The notes under the pieces are model-generated. The model saw only the letters and a program-made list of their open reading frames with translations, did no database searches and was not told where the DNA came from. Made by a program: the position numbers and the translations under genes. A DNA stretch of 64,000 nt, from positions 1-64,000 of the IMG/VR virus record IMGVR_UViG_3300025789_000028. One strand, 5' to 3'. Shown here one piece after another: positions 14,519 through 22,732 of the stretch. The DNA comes from a virus. Position 1 is the stretch's first letter. Each line of letters starts with the position of its first letter.

Positions 14519-16165
14519 ATGTCCACTCTAAAAAAGATATTCAGTTTATCAACACTTACACTAGCAGTAGCACTTACATTAAGTGTTATTGCCGCCTGGT
14601 ATAGTATCCAAGGCTTGGTAGCAATTTTCGCCGCGGCGGTTGTTCCCATTATGATCATGGGAGGCTCATTGGAGTTTGCCAAAGTTGTGACTACATTGTG
14701 GCTGCATACCTATTGGAATCGTGCATCAATATTACTACGATTATATCTAGTGCCTGCGGTCGTGTTTTTAGCACTACTAACAAGCATGGGTATCTTTGGA
14801 TTTTTAAGTAAAGCACATAGTGATCAAAGTTTAGTTAGTGGTGATGTCGCTGCCAAACTTGCAATCTACGATGAAAAGATTAAAACTGAAAAAGATAATA
14901 TTGAAACTGCACGTAAAGCCTTGCAACAAATGGATGCACAGGTTGATGCTAGATTAAGTCGTAGTGACGATGATAAGGGCGCCGAACGTGCGGTTGCCAT
15001 TCGTAAGCAACAAGCAAAAGAACGTGCAGACTTACAGAAAACTATCAGCGATTCACAAAATAAGATTTCACAAATAAATGAAGAACGTGCTCCGGTTGCG
15101 GCTGAAAATCGTAAGGTCGAGGCTGAAGTAGGTCCTATCAAATACATTGCCGCATTAATCTATGGTGATAATCCAGACAGTAGTTTACTTGAACGTGCTG
15201 TGCGTTGGGTTATTATATTGATTGTGTTTGTATTTGACCCACTAGCACTTACCCTTGTGTTGGCAAGTACATCAAGTTATGAATGGATGAATGAAGAAGA
15301 AACAAAGGTTGAAGAACCTAAAGTTGAAACTGACCCAGAACTTGAAGAGTTTGAAAAAGCATTTGATGAGGGTTTTGAGGATGAACCCACAGTAGAAGAA
15401 ATAGTGGAAGAAGTAGAAGACGAACCTATTCTTTGCTATAAGTGTAATACACCATTACTTAACGCTCCGGGTATAGGACCATTCTGTCCTAACAAGTCAT
15501 GTGACGTTATCGATGGTCCTTTTATGGAGGAAGAAAATGTTACAGATGTACAAACAACTATTGTTGAACCAAATGGAGTGGTGGGAGAAGAATTACCAGA
15601 ACAAGATACTACCCATGCAGACGAACCTAATGTGGACGATGTTCACAGAGTGGAGCCAATTGAAAACGAAATTACAGAAGTAATTACTACTGATGCAGAA
15701 ATTACAATTGATCAAGTTGAGCCAATTAAAGAATTGCCCCCACAGCCTGAAATTAGAACTGAAGGTGTTACACTAGAAGAAGTACACGAAGGTTATGTGC
15801 AGTTTGAAGGTAAGTCAATTACCAAACATGCATTACAAGAAATGCGTCCTGATTTATTCAGATTGTCATTGACTGATGGACATCCTGTAAGCACAAACTT
15901 TGGAACACAATTCCCTAAGTTTGCTGAAAAAGGAAGTATCTTTGTACGTGTAGATGTTTTACCTAATCGTGTTTACAAGTTTGATGGTAGTAGATGGATA
16001 GAGACAAATAAAGATCAAAGTGATTCATACCTATATGATGAACACTACATACAACATTTAATTCATAAAATTGACACTGGTGAATACGATATTGAATTGC
16101 TTTCTGAAAAAGAAAAAGCACAAATCGAATCATATTTGAGCGAACAAAATTCGCAAGATAAGTAA
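14519..16165 (+). CDS. Multi-pass membrane protein with coiled coil and acidic cytoplasmic tail
   Basis: 548 residues from ATG 14519; an upstream in-frame start would bury the gene in its neighbour. Three membrane segments lie in the first 105 residues (LAVALTLSVIAAWYSIQG, LVAIFAAAVVPIMIMGG, LYLVPAVVFLALLTSMGIFG). A coiled coil of about 110 residues follows, then a fourth segment (WVIILIVFVFDPLALTLVLA). The rest is acidic, contains a CYKC..CPNKSC four-Cys cluster and ends with a globular part. The topology resembles a family I recall from T4-like phages; its role is unknown. It directly precedes ClpX. Confidence 0.7.
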   Translation: MSTLKKIFSLSTLTLAVALTLSVIAAWYSIQGLVAIFAAAVVPIMIMGGSLEFAKVVTTLWLHTYWNRASILLRLYLVPAVVFLALLTSMGIFGFLSKAHSDQSLVSGDVAAKLAIYDEKIKTEKDNIETARKALQQMDAQVDARLSRSDDDKGAERAVAIRKQQAKERADLQKTISDSQNKISQINEERAPVAAENRKVEAEVGPIKYIAALIYGDNPDSSLLERAVRWVIILIVFVFDPLALTLVLASTSSYEWMNEEETKVEEPKVETDPELEEFEKAFDEGFEDEPTVEEIVEEVEDEPILCYKCNTPLLNAPGIGPFCPNKSCDVIDGPFMEEENVTDVQTTIVEPNGVVGEELPEQDTTHADEPNVDDVHRVEPIENEITEVITTDAEITIDQVEPIKELPPQPEIRTEGVTLEEVHEGYVQFEGKSITKHALQEMRPDLFRLSLTDGHPVSTNFGTQFPKFAEKGSIFVRVDVLPNRVYKFDGSRWIETNKDQSDSYLYDEHYIQHLIHKIDTGEYDIELLSEKEKAQIESYLSEQNSQDK

Positions 16166-16169
16166 TAGT

Positions 16170-17369
16170 ATGGCAGAAAAGAAATTAACTCATTGCTCTT
16201 TTTGTGGCAATCATAAAGACCAGGTTTCAAAATTAATTGTCGGAGATGATGTTGCTATTTGTAGCGCATGTATCGACTTGTGCAACAATCTTATTGTTGA
16301 CGAGAAAACCGCAGATGAACCTAAAAAGATTGAATCAAATGATTTTGACGCATACACTATTAAAGATCATTTAGATAGTCTTGTTATTGGACAAGACAAT
16401 GCTAAAATGGTATTAAGCGTTGCTATTGCTAATCACTATAAGCGTATCAATTATCCTCCCAAAGATTTAGAAATTCAAAAAGGTAATGTGTTACTGGTTG
16501 GTCCTACTGGTAGTGGTAAAACATTACTTGCACGTAGCGTTGCCAAATATCTTAACGTTCCTTTTGTAGTTGCTGATGCAACCAGCTTAACAGAAGCAGG
16601 TTATGTTGGTGAAGACGTTGAAAGTATGATTAGCATGTTGCTTGCTATGGCTGACGGTGATGTTAAACTAGCAGAACGTGGCATTATCTTTATTGACGAA
16701 GTTGACAAGATCAGCCGTAAAAGCGAAAGCGCAAGTATCACACGTGACGTAAGCGGCGAAGGTGTTCAACAAGCATTGCTTAAACTAGTAGAAGGTACAA
16801 AGTGTCGTGTAACTGCTAATGGCAAACGCAAGAATCCACAAGGTGATATGATTGAAGTTGATACTAAAAACATACTATTCATTGCCGGTGGCGCATTTGT
16901 TGGATTAAATGAAATCATTAAAAATAGAGTACAAGGTAGTGGCATGGGTTTTGGTGCAACTATCAAACCTAAAGATCAAGCAGTAGATTTATCAAAATCT
17001 ACTCCTGATGACTTGGTTAAATTTGGTATGATTCCTGAATTCATTGGTCGCTTTACTACTACCATTGCACTAGAAGAATTGTCATTAGAACAATTAGTAT
17101 CTGTATTAACCAATGTTAAAAACAGTTTCATTGACCAATACAAATACTTGTTTAGTATTGATAACATTGAATTGTCATTTACTGATGATGCCATCAAACA
17201 ACTTGCTCAAAATTGTATTGATTTAAAGACAGGTGCACGTGGTCTACAAACAGAATTAGAAAAAGTATTGATGCCGCATATGTTCCATATTCACAAATAC
17301 AAGAAAAATAATATCACCGAGATAAATATTACTACAAATTTGGTAAAGGAACCCAAGGCAGGTATATGA
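16170..17369 (+). CDS. clpX: ClpX, AAA+ unfoldase of the Clp protease
   Basis: Unfolds tagged proteins and feeds them to ClpP. 399 residues, near the usual length. The N-terminal zinc domain has C9, C12, C31, C34. Walker A is GPTGSGKT (111-118), Walker B IIFIDE (172-177), and the pore loop GYVG (144-147). Two functional loops differ from E. coli: the ClpP-docking IGF tripeptide is MGF (259-261), and the RKH substrate loop is RKN (220-222). The final ATGA overlaps the bS21 gene. A phage ClpP lies at 22733, so a dedicated phage pair is likely. The RKN change may alter recognition of ssrA-type tags (inference). Confidence 0.95.
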   Translation: MAEKKLTHCSFCGNHKDQVSKLIVGDDVAICSACIDLCNNLIVDEKTADEPKKIESNDFDAYTIKDHLDSLVIGQDNAKMVLSVAIANHYKRINYPPKDLEIQKGNVLLVGPTGSGKTLLARSVAKYLNVPFVVADATSLTEAGYVGEDVESMISMLLAMADGDVKLAERGIIFIDEVDKISRKSESASITRDVSGEGVQQALLKLVEGTKCRVTANGKRKNPQGDMIEVDTKNILFIAGGAFVGLNEIIKNRVQGSGMGFGATIKPKDQAVDLSKSTPDDLVKFGMIPEFIGRFTTTIALEELSLEQLVSVLTNVKNSFIDQYKYLFSIDNIELSFTDDAIKQLAQNCIDLKTGARGLQTELEKVLMPHMFHIHKYKKNNITEINITTNLVKEPKAGI

Positions 17370-17587
17370 AATCATTCGGTAGAAAAGTATTAGTACAAGA
17401 CGGTAATTTTGAAAAAGCACTACGCAAACTAAAGAAAAAAGTTACAGAGTCTAATTTGCTTCAAGAAGTGCGTGACCGTGAAGCATACGTTAAACCAACC
17501 ACAAAAAGAAAAATCGCAAAGAGCCAAGCCAAGAGCCGTTGGCGCAAACATATTCGTTCACAAGAACTTCCACCCAAACTATTTTGA
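17366..17587 (+). CDS. rpsU: Ribosomal protein bS21
   Basis: bS21 sits on the small subunit near the anti-Shine-Dalgarno end of 16S rRNA and takes part in initiation. 73 residues, matching the family: FEKALRKLKKKVTESNLLQE, then VRDREAYVKPTTKRKIAKSQ, and a basic C-terminal tail ending PKLF. The hallmark RDREAYVKPTTKRK is equivalent to the bacterial RRREFYEKPT block. It is translationally coupled to ClpX by ATGA. bS21 genes are known in some large aquatic phages, where they may replace the host copy on ribosomes. Confidence 0.92.
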   Translation: MKSFGRKVLVQDGNFEKALRKLKKKVTESNLLQEVRDREAYVKPTTKRKIAKSQAKSRWRKHIRSQELPPKLF

Positions 17588-17618
17588 CCAAAATAGTTTA
17601 TTTTTTTGCGTAATAGTG

Positions 17619-17624
17619 TATAAT
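17619..17624 (+). promoter_or_regulatory. Promoter -10 of the hsp20 gene
   Basis: TATAAT is followed by AAATA. No good -35 sits 17 bases upstream, only a T tract and TTTGCGTA, which also precedes the promoter at 13540. The overlapping TATAATAAATA could also serve late transcription. Confidence 0.5.
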
Positions 17625-17632
17625 AAATAATG

Positions 17633-17660
17633 TTGTAGATGCCGATAGTCGGGTCTACAA
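17633..17660 (+). promoter_or_regulatory. Stem-loop at the 5' end of the hsp20 leader
   Basis: TTGTAGA (17633-17639) pairs with TCTACAA (17654-17660), and the stem continues with CCGA/TCGG around a TAG loop with one bulged G. It would start within 1-3 bases of the predicted transcription start. The Shine-Dalgarno (AGGAG near 17680) lies outside it. Confidence 0.55.
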
Positions 17661-17689
17661 TAGTCATATTTGCTTATAGGAGAAATAAA

Positions 17690-18145
17690 ATGACAAACAC
17701 ACTAACCCTTCGCTCCCTTGACATTCCGTCAATTCACAAATTTGCAGTTGGTTTCGACAACATGTTTGACGAAATAATGCGAACATCTCAAGCTAACACA
17801 AATTATCCCCCATACAATATCGTTAAACACGATGAAGACAACTTCAGCATTGAACTTGCTGTGGCTGGCTTTGATGAGGGTGAAATTGACGTTCAATTGA
17901 ATAACAATCAATTGGTAATTAATGGTCAAAAGGCTGTGGAATTAACAGAAGACGGTGACGTTAAATCTGTTGAATATCTACACCGCGGGATTAGTTCACG
18001 TGATTTCTCTCGCACGTTCACACTTGCGGATCATGTAGAAGTAGTAACTGCAACGGTTGCTAATGGTATCTTACGTATTGACCTTGAACGCAAAATTCCT
18101 GAGGAAAAGAAACCCAAGAAGATTGCAATCAATTACAATAAATAA
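17690..18145 (+). CDS. Small heat-shock protein, IbpA-like Hsp20
   Basis: Holds unfolded proteins in a refoldable state. 151 residues from the ATG after AGGAGAAATAAA. The N-terminus (FAVGFDNMFDEIM) and YPPYNIV match IbpA/IbpB. The alpha-crystallin domain spans about 40-130 (FSIELAVAGFDEGEIDVQLN and NGILRIDLERKIPEEKKPKK). The GILRIDLER block includes the usual conserved strand. Hsp20 genes are known in T4-like phages. Its place beside ClpX, bS21 and ClpS suggests a shared proteostasis programme. Confidence 0.92.
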   Translation: MTNTLTLRSLDIPSIHKFAVGFDNMFDEIMRTSQANTNYPPYNIVKHDEDNFSIELAVAGFDEGEIDVQLNNNQLVINGQKAVELTEDGDVKSVEYLHRGISSRDFSRTFTLADHVEVVTATVANGILRIDLERKIPEEKKPKKIAINYNK

Positions 18146-18160
18146 TATAATGTAAGAACA

Positions 18161-18190
18161 GTTCGCGGTGTACTACCGCGAACTTATAAC
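18161..18190 (+). terminator. Strong stem-loop after hsp20
   Basis: GTTCGCGGT and ACCGCGAAC pair over 9 bp around GTACT. The following tract is only weakly T-rich (TTATAACTCT), so it may be a partial terminator or an mRNA-stabilising processing hairpin. Confidence 0.55.
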
Positions 18191-18207
18191 TCTAGGAAAT
18201 ATTTAAC

Positions 18208-18522
18208 ATGGCAAACGCAAGCCCAGAAGTTCGTAATCTTATTAAACCTAACTTGGCTCTAAAAGAACCTCCATTGTTTAGAATCATCTACCTTAATGAT
18301 GAACATACAAGCATGGAATTTGTAATTCATACACTAGTTGAATATTTTAATTACAATTCTGATACAGCAAGTCAAATTACTGTTGATATCCATGAAAAGG
18401 GTAGTGCTATTGTTGCTGTTTTGCCCTTTGAAATTGCAGAACAAAAAGGCATCGAAGTTACATTAGATGCTAGGGCACAAGGTTATCCACTACAAGTTAA
18501 AGTGGAAGCAGAATCAAACTGA
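18208..18522 (+). CDS. clpS: ClpS-like N-degron adaptor
   Basis: ClpS delivers proteins with destabilising N-terminal residues to ClpA-ClpP. 104 residues. The core LFRIIYLNDEHTSMEFVIHT aligns with the bacterial NDDYTPMEFV region, with Asn-Asp kept and the second Asp replaced by Glu. The helix after it and VDIHEKGSAIVAVLPFEIAE keep the His and the VA(E) surface of the pocket. The N-terminal extension is short. ClpS normally works with ClpA, which is absent here, so host ClpA may be redirected (inference). Confidence 0.88.
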   Translation: MANASPEVRNLIKPNLALKEPPLFRIIYLNDEHTSMEFVIHTLVEYFNYNSDTASQITVDIHEKGSAIVAVLPFEIAEQKGIEVTLDARAQGYPLQVKVEAESN

Positions 18523-19209
18523 TATATTGATTCGTTTAGCCCAATAGGGGCTTTTATGTAGGTAGGGATTGTTTACATACCCTACATTATTTAAAGTAGT
18601 ATCAACTGATTTTTCATAACTACCAAATACCCAATACTTAATTTTCTTTTCAGTATCATGCTTTAAAGTTTTTTGTAAGGGTATTTGGTTTTTAGTTATT
18701 TCAGGCTTTTCCCCGAAGTATAATTTTTCATCAGGGACTGCGTTAGTGACAACTATAATTTGTTTTACATCTAAATGTCGTTGTAATTTTTCAACGGATT
18801 TATTTAGATAAGTCAAGTCATCAAATCGTGCCGCAGTATAAACCATATCTTGTAATGTATTGGTATCACTATTGTTCCAACCATTGGCTCCAACAATAGC
18901 AACACCATCTACGATTACCACACTATGATGCATCATGTGAACAGTAGGCAAGTGTTTGAGTAAACTCATCAAATGTTCTGTTCTTCCTGGTAAGTCAACT
19001 GTATTAGAATATTCAGATGTTCCTGGCACATAAAAAACACCTTGATAGAATCTACCAAGGTGTGCTAATGTTTGTACTGTAGTGCGAATATCGCTACTAA
19101 CGTTACCTGCTACCAAACAGTATAAACTTGTGCTTTTGCCTTCCCAGTTAAAATTATCCTCAGGGGATAGATTTAAATCGCTGATAACATCAAAGCCAAT
19201 GTCTTGCAT
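18514..19209 (-). CDS. Degenerate calcineurin-like phosphoesterase fold (pseudoenzyme)
   Basis: 231 residues follow the metallophosphoesterase plan, with metal-binding positions replaced. The expected SDLH is VISDLNLS, GD is VAGNVSSD, GNHE is VPGTSEYSN, the HHAP position is VVTNAVPDE, and GHTH is VFGSYEKSVD. Scaffold elements remain, including VVIVDGVAIVGANGW, which parallels DVTFIGATLW in the intact relative at 25855. It is probably non-catalytic. It overlaps the ClpS gene tail to tail by 9 bases and shares one base with the upstream membrane-protein gene. Confidence 0.65.
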   Translation of the reverse strand: MQDIGFDVISDLNLSPEDNFNWEGKSTSLYCLVAGNVSSDIRTTVQTLAHLGRFYQGVFYVPGTSEYSNTVDLPGRTEHLMSLLKHLPTVHMMHHSVVIVDGVAIVGANGWNNSDTNTLQDMVYTAARFDDLTYLNKSVEKLQRHLDVKQIIVVTNAVPDEKLYFGEKPEITKNQIPLQKTLKHDTEKKIKYWVFGSYEKSVDTTLNNVGYVNNPYLHKSPYWAKRINISV

Positions 19210-19583
19210 TATTTTGCAATAGTCATCTTTGGCTTGCGTGGTGCACGTGGTTTCTTTTCAGCAGGAGTGATTGCTGGAGTAGCTGCCTTTTTTGCTCTAG
19301 GAGCACGTGGCTTTTTCTCTTCAACTACCTCTGCTTTTGGTTTTCTTGGGGTGCGAACAGCCTTAGGTTTAATTGCAGGTGCAACTTCTGGTTCAGGTTC
19401 TGCTTGTTCCAATTTAACTAAGGGCAACTCAACTTCACTAGCGATAGGTGTTTCAACCTTATAAGGTGCTTGTGCATCTGATTCTGTTTCTGCCTTAGCC
19501 TTTTTAGCTTTGCTATCATTGTAAAAATATACACCGGCTGCAATAATAACTACGGTTACGGCAATAATTGTAAAAAACTCCAT
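19209..19583 (-). CDS. Membrane-anchored protein with Lys/Pro/Arg repeats
   Basis: 124 residues. One N-terminal membrane helix (FFTIIAVTVVIIAAGVYFY) is followed by a Lys/Ala/Pro/Glu-rich tail with PRKPK, KKPRAPRAKKA and KKPRAPRKPK repeats. These resemble histone H1-like or AT-hook-like DNA-binding tails, so membrane tethering of nucleic acid is possible (inference). AGGAG precedes the start and a TATAAATA motif lies upstream. Confidence 0.65.
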   Translation of the reverse strand: MEFFTIIAVTVVIIAAGVYFYNDSKAKKAKAETESDAQAPYKVETPIASEVELPLVKLEQAEPEPEVAPAIKPKAVRTPRKPKAEVVEEKKPRAPRAKKAATPAITPAEKKPRAPRKPKMTIAK

Positions 19584-19602
19584 TTTTTATCTCCTAAAAA
19601 TA

Positions 19603-19610
19603 TATTTATA
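19603..19610 (-). promoter_or_regulatory. Late-type TATAAATA promoter
   Basis: A perfect T4-type late motif on the minus strand, with a leader carrying AGGAG before ATG 19583. Confidence 0.6.
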
Positions 19611-19621
19611 TCCAAAAGTAA

Positions 19622-19651
19622 TTGACACAATAATTTAATAACCTATATACT
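19622..19651 (+). promoter_or_regulatory. Sigma70-type promoter for SprT
   Basis: TTGACA, 18-base spacer, TATACT, followed by AAGGAAGGG before the start at 19676. Confidence 0.6.
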
Positions 19652-19675
19652 AAATACACTAAGGAAGGGCTATTT

Positions 19676-20170
19676 ATGAGTTCCAAAAAGATCCTAGCAT
19701 ACATGAGCGAAGAATTACCCACAATTCCTGCTCAAAAACGTTTAGTATATAGAACAGACGAAAAAGAAATTCGAAAACTGTTTAAGGTATTAAATGCGAC
19801 TATATTCAATGGAGAACTTCCCACTCCTAGATTTAGGATCATTAAGCGAACAACTGATTACTGGGGTCAATGCGAAGCAGATGACTTTAATCCAAATCCC
19901 AACACTAAAAGATCAAACTGTATCATACATTTGTCAAACAAATGGTATTGCAAACAATGGTTGATTGACTCCTTAGCCCACGAGATGTGTCACCAATATC
20001 AATGGGATGTTCTTAGTAAAGAACGTGCTAAACAAGGGTTACCACCTATCATGAGTCATGGTCCTAGTTTTTATATATTCAGAGATAAATTAAGAGAGCA
20101 TGGAATCCCACTTAAAAGATATCATAGAATACACAAATGGTGGAAACATCAAAATCTCTTTAAGTGCTAA
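19676..20170 (+). CDS. SprT-like zinc metalloprotease
   Basis: 164 residues. The signature is SLAHEMCHQYQWD, an HExxH metal site with catalytic Glu, plus a later SHGPSFYIFRDKL supplying the third His. The N-terminal helix-strand (IRKLFKVLNATIFNGELPTP) is typical of SprT/Spartan proteins. Eukaryotic Spartan degrades DNA-protein crosslinks. The bacterial and phage relatives are less understood. No C-terminal zinc ribbon is seen. Confidence 0.85.
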   Translation: MSSKKILAYMSEELPTIPAQKRLVYRTDEKEIRKLFKVLNATIFNGELPTPRFRIIKRTTDYWGQCEADDFNPNPNTKRSNCIIHLSNKWYCKQWLIDSLAHEMCHQYQWDVLSKERAKQGLPPIMSHGPSFYIFRDKLREHGIPLKRYHRIHKWWKHQNLFKC

Positions 20171-20175
20171 AATGC

Positions 20176-20182
20176 ATAAATA
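20176..20182 (+). promoter_or_regulatory. Late-type ATAAATA motif
   Basis: ATAAATA, 6 bases before ATG 20189, with no Shine-Dalgarno. Confidence 0.55.
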
Positions 20183-20188
20183 CATACT

Positions 20189-21742
20189 ATGCGAGACCTC
20201 ATTAACCAAATCAACTTCTTATTAGAAGACCGTACACTTAGCGCCGGTGTAATTAAAAAATATCCTGAACGTTTTGATAAATTTATCCAAATGATTCGTG
20301 ACGGTGTTCCTTTCTATAATACAGATCAAGAACAAGTCATTGCGGATCCAAGCGAAGCAGACAGATTCCAAGACATGTTTGACAACGATATGTTTAAAGG
20401 TTCATTGTCAATGAAATTAGATGACGGAAGCCTGATTCCATTAAGCAAGTTATTAAAGACTAGCGATTTGGGTGGCCAAGCAAGTACAGGCGAAGAAGGT
20501 GAAGAGACAGGTAAGGAAGCAGCATTATTGAAACCAAGTCAAATTGGCATCTGTGACCGTGACATTCCTGCTAGTGAATTAGGTGATGAAATTATTAACA
20601 ATCAAGTATTGCAATCAACTGATTATGGTCGTGTTGTAATCGCTATGGCTGAAGAAATTGTTGGTGGGGCAAATCCAGTTATCCCCAAAGAAGTTCCTAC
20701 AAAGATTAAAGACAGTATCATTGACTATGCCGGTGAATATTTAGGTGTATTAGCATTGGTATCAGGTACATCACGTTTCCCTAGACAGAAGGGCTTTACT
20801 GAATGGCTTGGTGCTGATGTTAGTGACTTAACATTAAACTTCCCACTAAAAGCAAATACTCCACTTGCTGATAGTTTTGCGACAATCGGTAATCAAAAAA
20901 CTCAACACAAAGTACATATCTCAAGTAAAGGTAAAGGGGGTGGTGCTCCACCTAGTATAAGTAGTTTGGTTGTTCCGCAAGAAATTCGTGACAACCCTGC
21001 ATATGAAGCTGTTGTTGCTTTTATTGATTTGTGCAATGCAGAAGGTGGGGGAAGATACAATTTACCTTCTCCCAAAACAGTATCACAGGTATTTCAAGCA
21101 ATGAACTTATTATATCAATATGCACCAGAGTCAATACCAGAAAAGTTCAATGAATTTTTACCATGGCCAAGTGATGTTGTTAACCAAGTAACAACTAGCA
21201 TGGATGCATTTAAAAAGAAAAAGAATGTTCCACTTCCAGAATATCAATCATTGTGGAGTGATATTAACTTTAAGAAACCAAGTAGCGACGGTGGCAAATT
21301 AACACATGCTGTTAAGTTAGCAGTTATGCAAGCAGTTAACGAAGGTAGTGCATTGCCTGAATTCCAAAACGTTGTTTTAGCTGTATTGGATATGAACTTT
21401 GTTCAACAATATGCTGACTTTGACCCTAAGAGTAGAGTTATGAGTTTTGCTACACAATGGCCTGCTAAACTAGACGGTAACATCACACTTGAAAGTAAGA
21501 GTGGTGCAACTGATCCTACTAAAGGTGGATTTAGTTTCAAACTAAGTCCTGTTGCACCTAAAACTGTTTTGGCTGAACCAAATGAGTTGGGTGTTCAAGA
21601 ACCAGATTCAATTAGTGTTGGCAAAAAAGACTTTGCTAAAAACGCACAAAAGATTGCAACTGGACATCGTGACACTCCAAAACACGGTCTAGGTGCTGGT
21701 TCTAAAATGGGTGATGTAGGAAGAAAATTGCGCAAAGTTTAA
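20189..21742 (+). CDS. 517-residue probable virion protein with a capsid-targeting-like N-terminus
   Basis: The first residues MRDLINQINFLLEDR resemble a T4 capsid-targeting peptide, with LLE|D at the expected prohead-protease site. The body has VHISSKGKGGGAPPSISSL near residue 245 and a basic C-terminus (GAGSKMGDVGRKLRKV). No enzyme family is recognised. A late-type motif lies just upstream and no Shine-Dalgarno is seen. Packaging into the head is inferred from the leader peptide. Confidence 0.6.
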   Translation: MRDLINQINFLLEDRTLSAGVIKKYPERFDKFIQMIRDGVPFYNTDQEQVIADPSEADRFQDMFDNDMFKGSLSMKLDDGSLIPLSKLLKTSDLGGQASTGEEGEETGKEAALLKPSQIGICDRDIPASELGDEIINNQVLQSTDYGRVVIAMAEEIVGGANPVIPKEVPTKIKDSIIDYAGEYLGVLALVSGTSRFPRQKGFTEWLGADVSDLTLNFPLKANTPLADSFATIGNQKTQHKVHISSKGKGGGAPPSISSLVVPQEIRDNPAYEAVVAFIDLCNAEGGGRYNLPSPKTVSQVFQAMNLLYQYAPESIPEKFNEFLPWPSDVVNQVTTSMDAFKKKKNVPLPEYQSLWSDINFKKPSSDGGKLTHAVKLAVMQAVNEGSALPEFQNVVLAVLDMNFVQQYADFDPKSRVMSFATQWPAKLDGNITLESKSGATDPTKGGFSFKLSPVAPKTVLAEPNELGVQEPDSISVGKKDFAKNAQKIATGHRDTPKHGLGAGSKMGDVGRKLRKV

Positions 21743-21760
21743 GCATAGATATATATTTCT

Positions 21761-22669
21761 ATGTATAGTGAACTGCACATTGAATACTCTGATCCCACAT
21801 CCCTTTTAGATCCCCTAACCGTTCGTTACAAACTATACGATTATCCCATTGTGCAGAAATGGGCCTCACGATTAGCTGAGGCATTAGCCAAACAATACAA
21901 CATTGACGACCCAAAAAGATTCGTGGGGTTTAGTGATTACACCACAGATAAAACTAATGCCGTAAATGCTATTAACAAGTGCTGTGAAATCATAGATAAG
22001 TATAGCCCTGGATTTGTTAATAGAAGAATAGATGCAAATAATATCGATCAAGATACATTAAACTATCTACACAACATCTTTGAAACATATCACGGTACAT
22101 TAAACACACCTCATCAATTTTTTACTGATGCGCCTGATGAAGTCAAATATGCATTGGCTCAACTTAACATAGAAGTACACCGTTGTGAATCATTTGTTGA
22201 AGGTAATAGAAAACCATTGCCCAGACATACTGTAACTTATTTTGCAATGGAAAAATCTCAAGAATACACTTACGCCATAGAAGACTACCAATACTTTAAT
22301 GACATGATTGAGTTTGGAACTGTGTATTTGTTGTATACTGAGATTGGGAAAACATTGCAGGATATGGCAATAGACAATGACCAACACATGCAACCAACAG
22401 CATACAAACCTTATAGACATTACAGTGCCGATTTTGTAGTTAGATTTTATAATACATCACATGAAACTTGGATTAATAATCGTAAAAAATATAAAAAGTA
22501 TTATGATACTAACTCTATTTACTTTTTGAATCACGGGTATGATTACAGTCATCCATACAATCGTCCCGGTGATATCCCATTAGCAAAAATTATTCCAAAC
22601 CCACAAATACCAAACATAGTTGATATGATTGCCAAACGACAACATGTAAGTTCGGTGAAATTAGTTTAA
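21761..22669 (+). CDS. Unknown 302-residue protein, probably late
   Basis: Tyr- and Asp-rich alpha/beta protein beginning MYSELHIEYSDPTSLLDPLT, with many aromatic residues in the C-terminal half (WINNRKKYKKYYDTNSIYFL). No motif recognised. It follows the 517-residue gene by 18 bases, so the two probably work together. No Shine-Dalgarno is evident. Confidence 0.65.
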   Translation: MYSELHIEYSDPTSLLDPLTVRYKLYDYPIVQKWASRLAEALAKQYNIDDPKRFVGFSDYTTDKTNAVNAINKCCEIIDKYSPGFVNRRIDANNIDQDTLNYLHNIFETYHGTLNTPHQFFTDAPDEVKYALAQLNIEVHRCESFVEGNRKPLPRHTVTYFAMEKSQEYTYAIEDYQYFNDMIEFGTVYLLYTEIGKTLQDMAIDNDQHMQPTAYKPYRHYSADFVVRFYNTSHETWINNRKKYKKYYDTNSIYFLNHGYDYSHPYNRPGDIPLAKIIPNPQIPNIVDMIAKRQHVSSVKLV

Positions 22670-22678
22670 CCATATCTG

Positions 22679-22707
22679 TTGTATTTTTTATACATTTAGT
22701 GTATCAT
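22679..22707 (+). promoter_or_regulatory. Promoter for clpP
   Basis: TTGTAT, 17-base spacer, TATCAT, then AAAGGA before ATG 22733. Confidence 0.6.
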
Positions 22708-22732
22708 TAGTTTTTACATAAAAGGATTTTAT

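Noticed and set aside
13966-15147. Minus-strand Ser-rich ORFs opposite the coiled-coil genes
   Set aside because: Glu/Lys-rich helices on the plus strand read as Ser/Phe/Leu on the complement; no Shine-Dalgarno.
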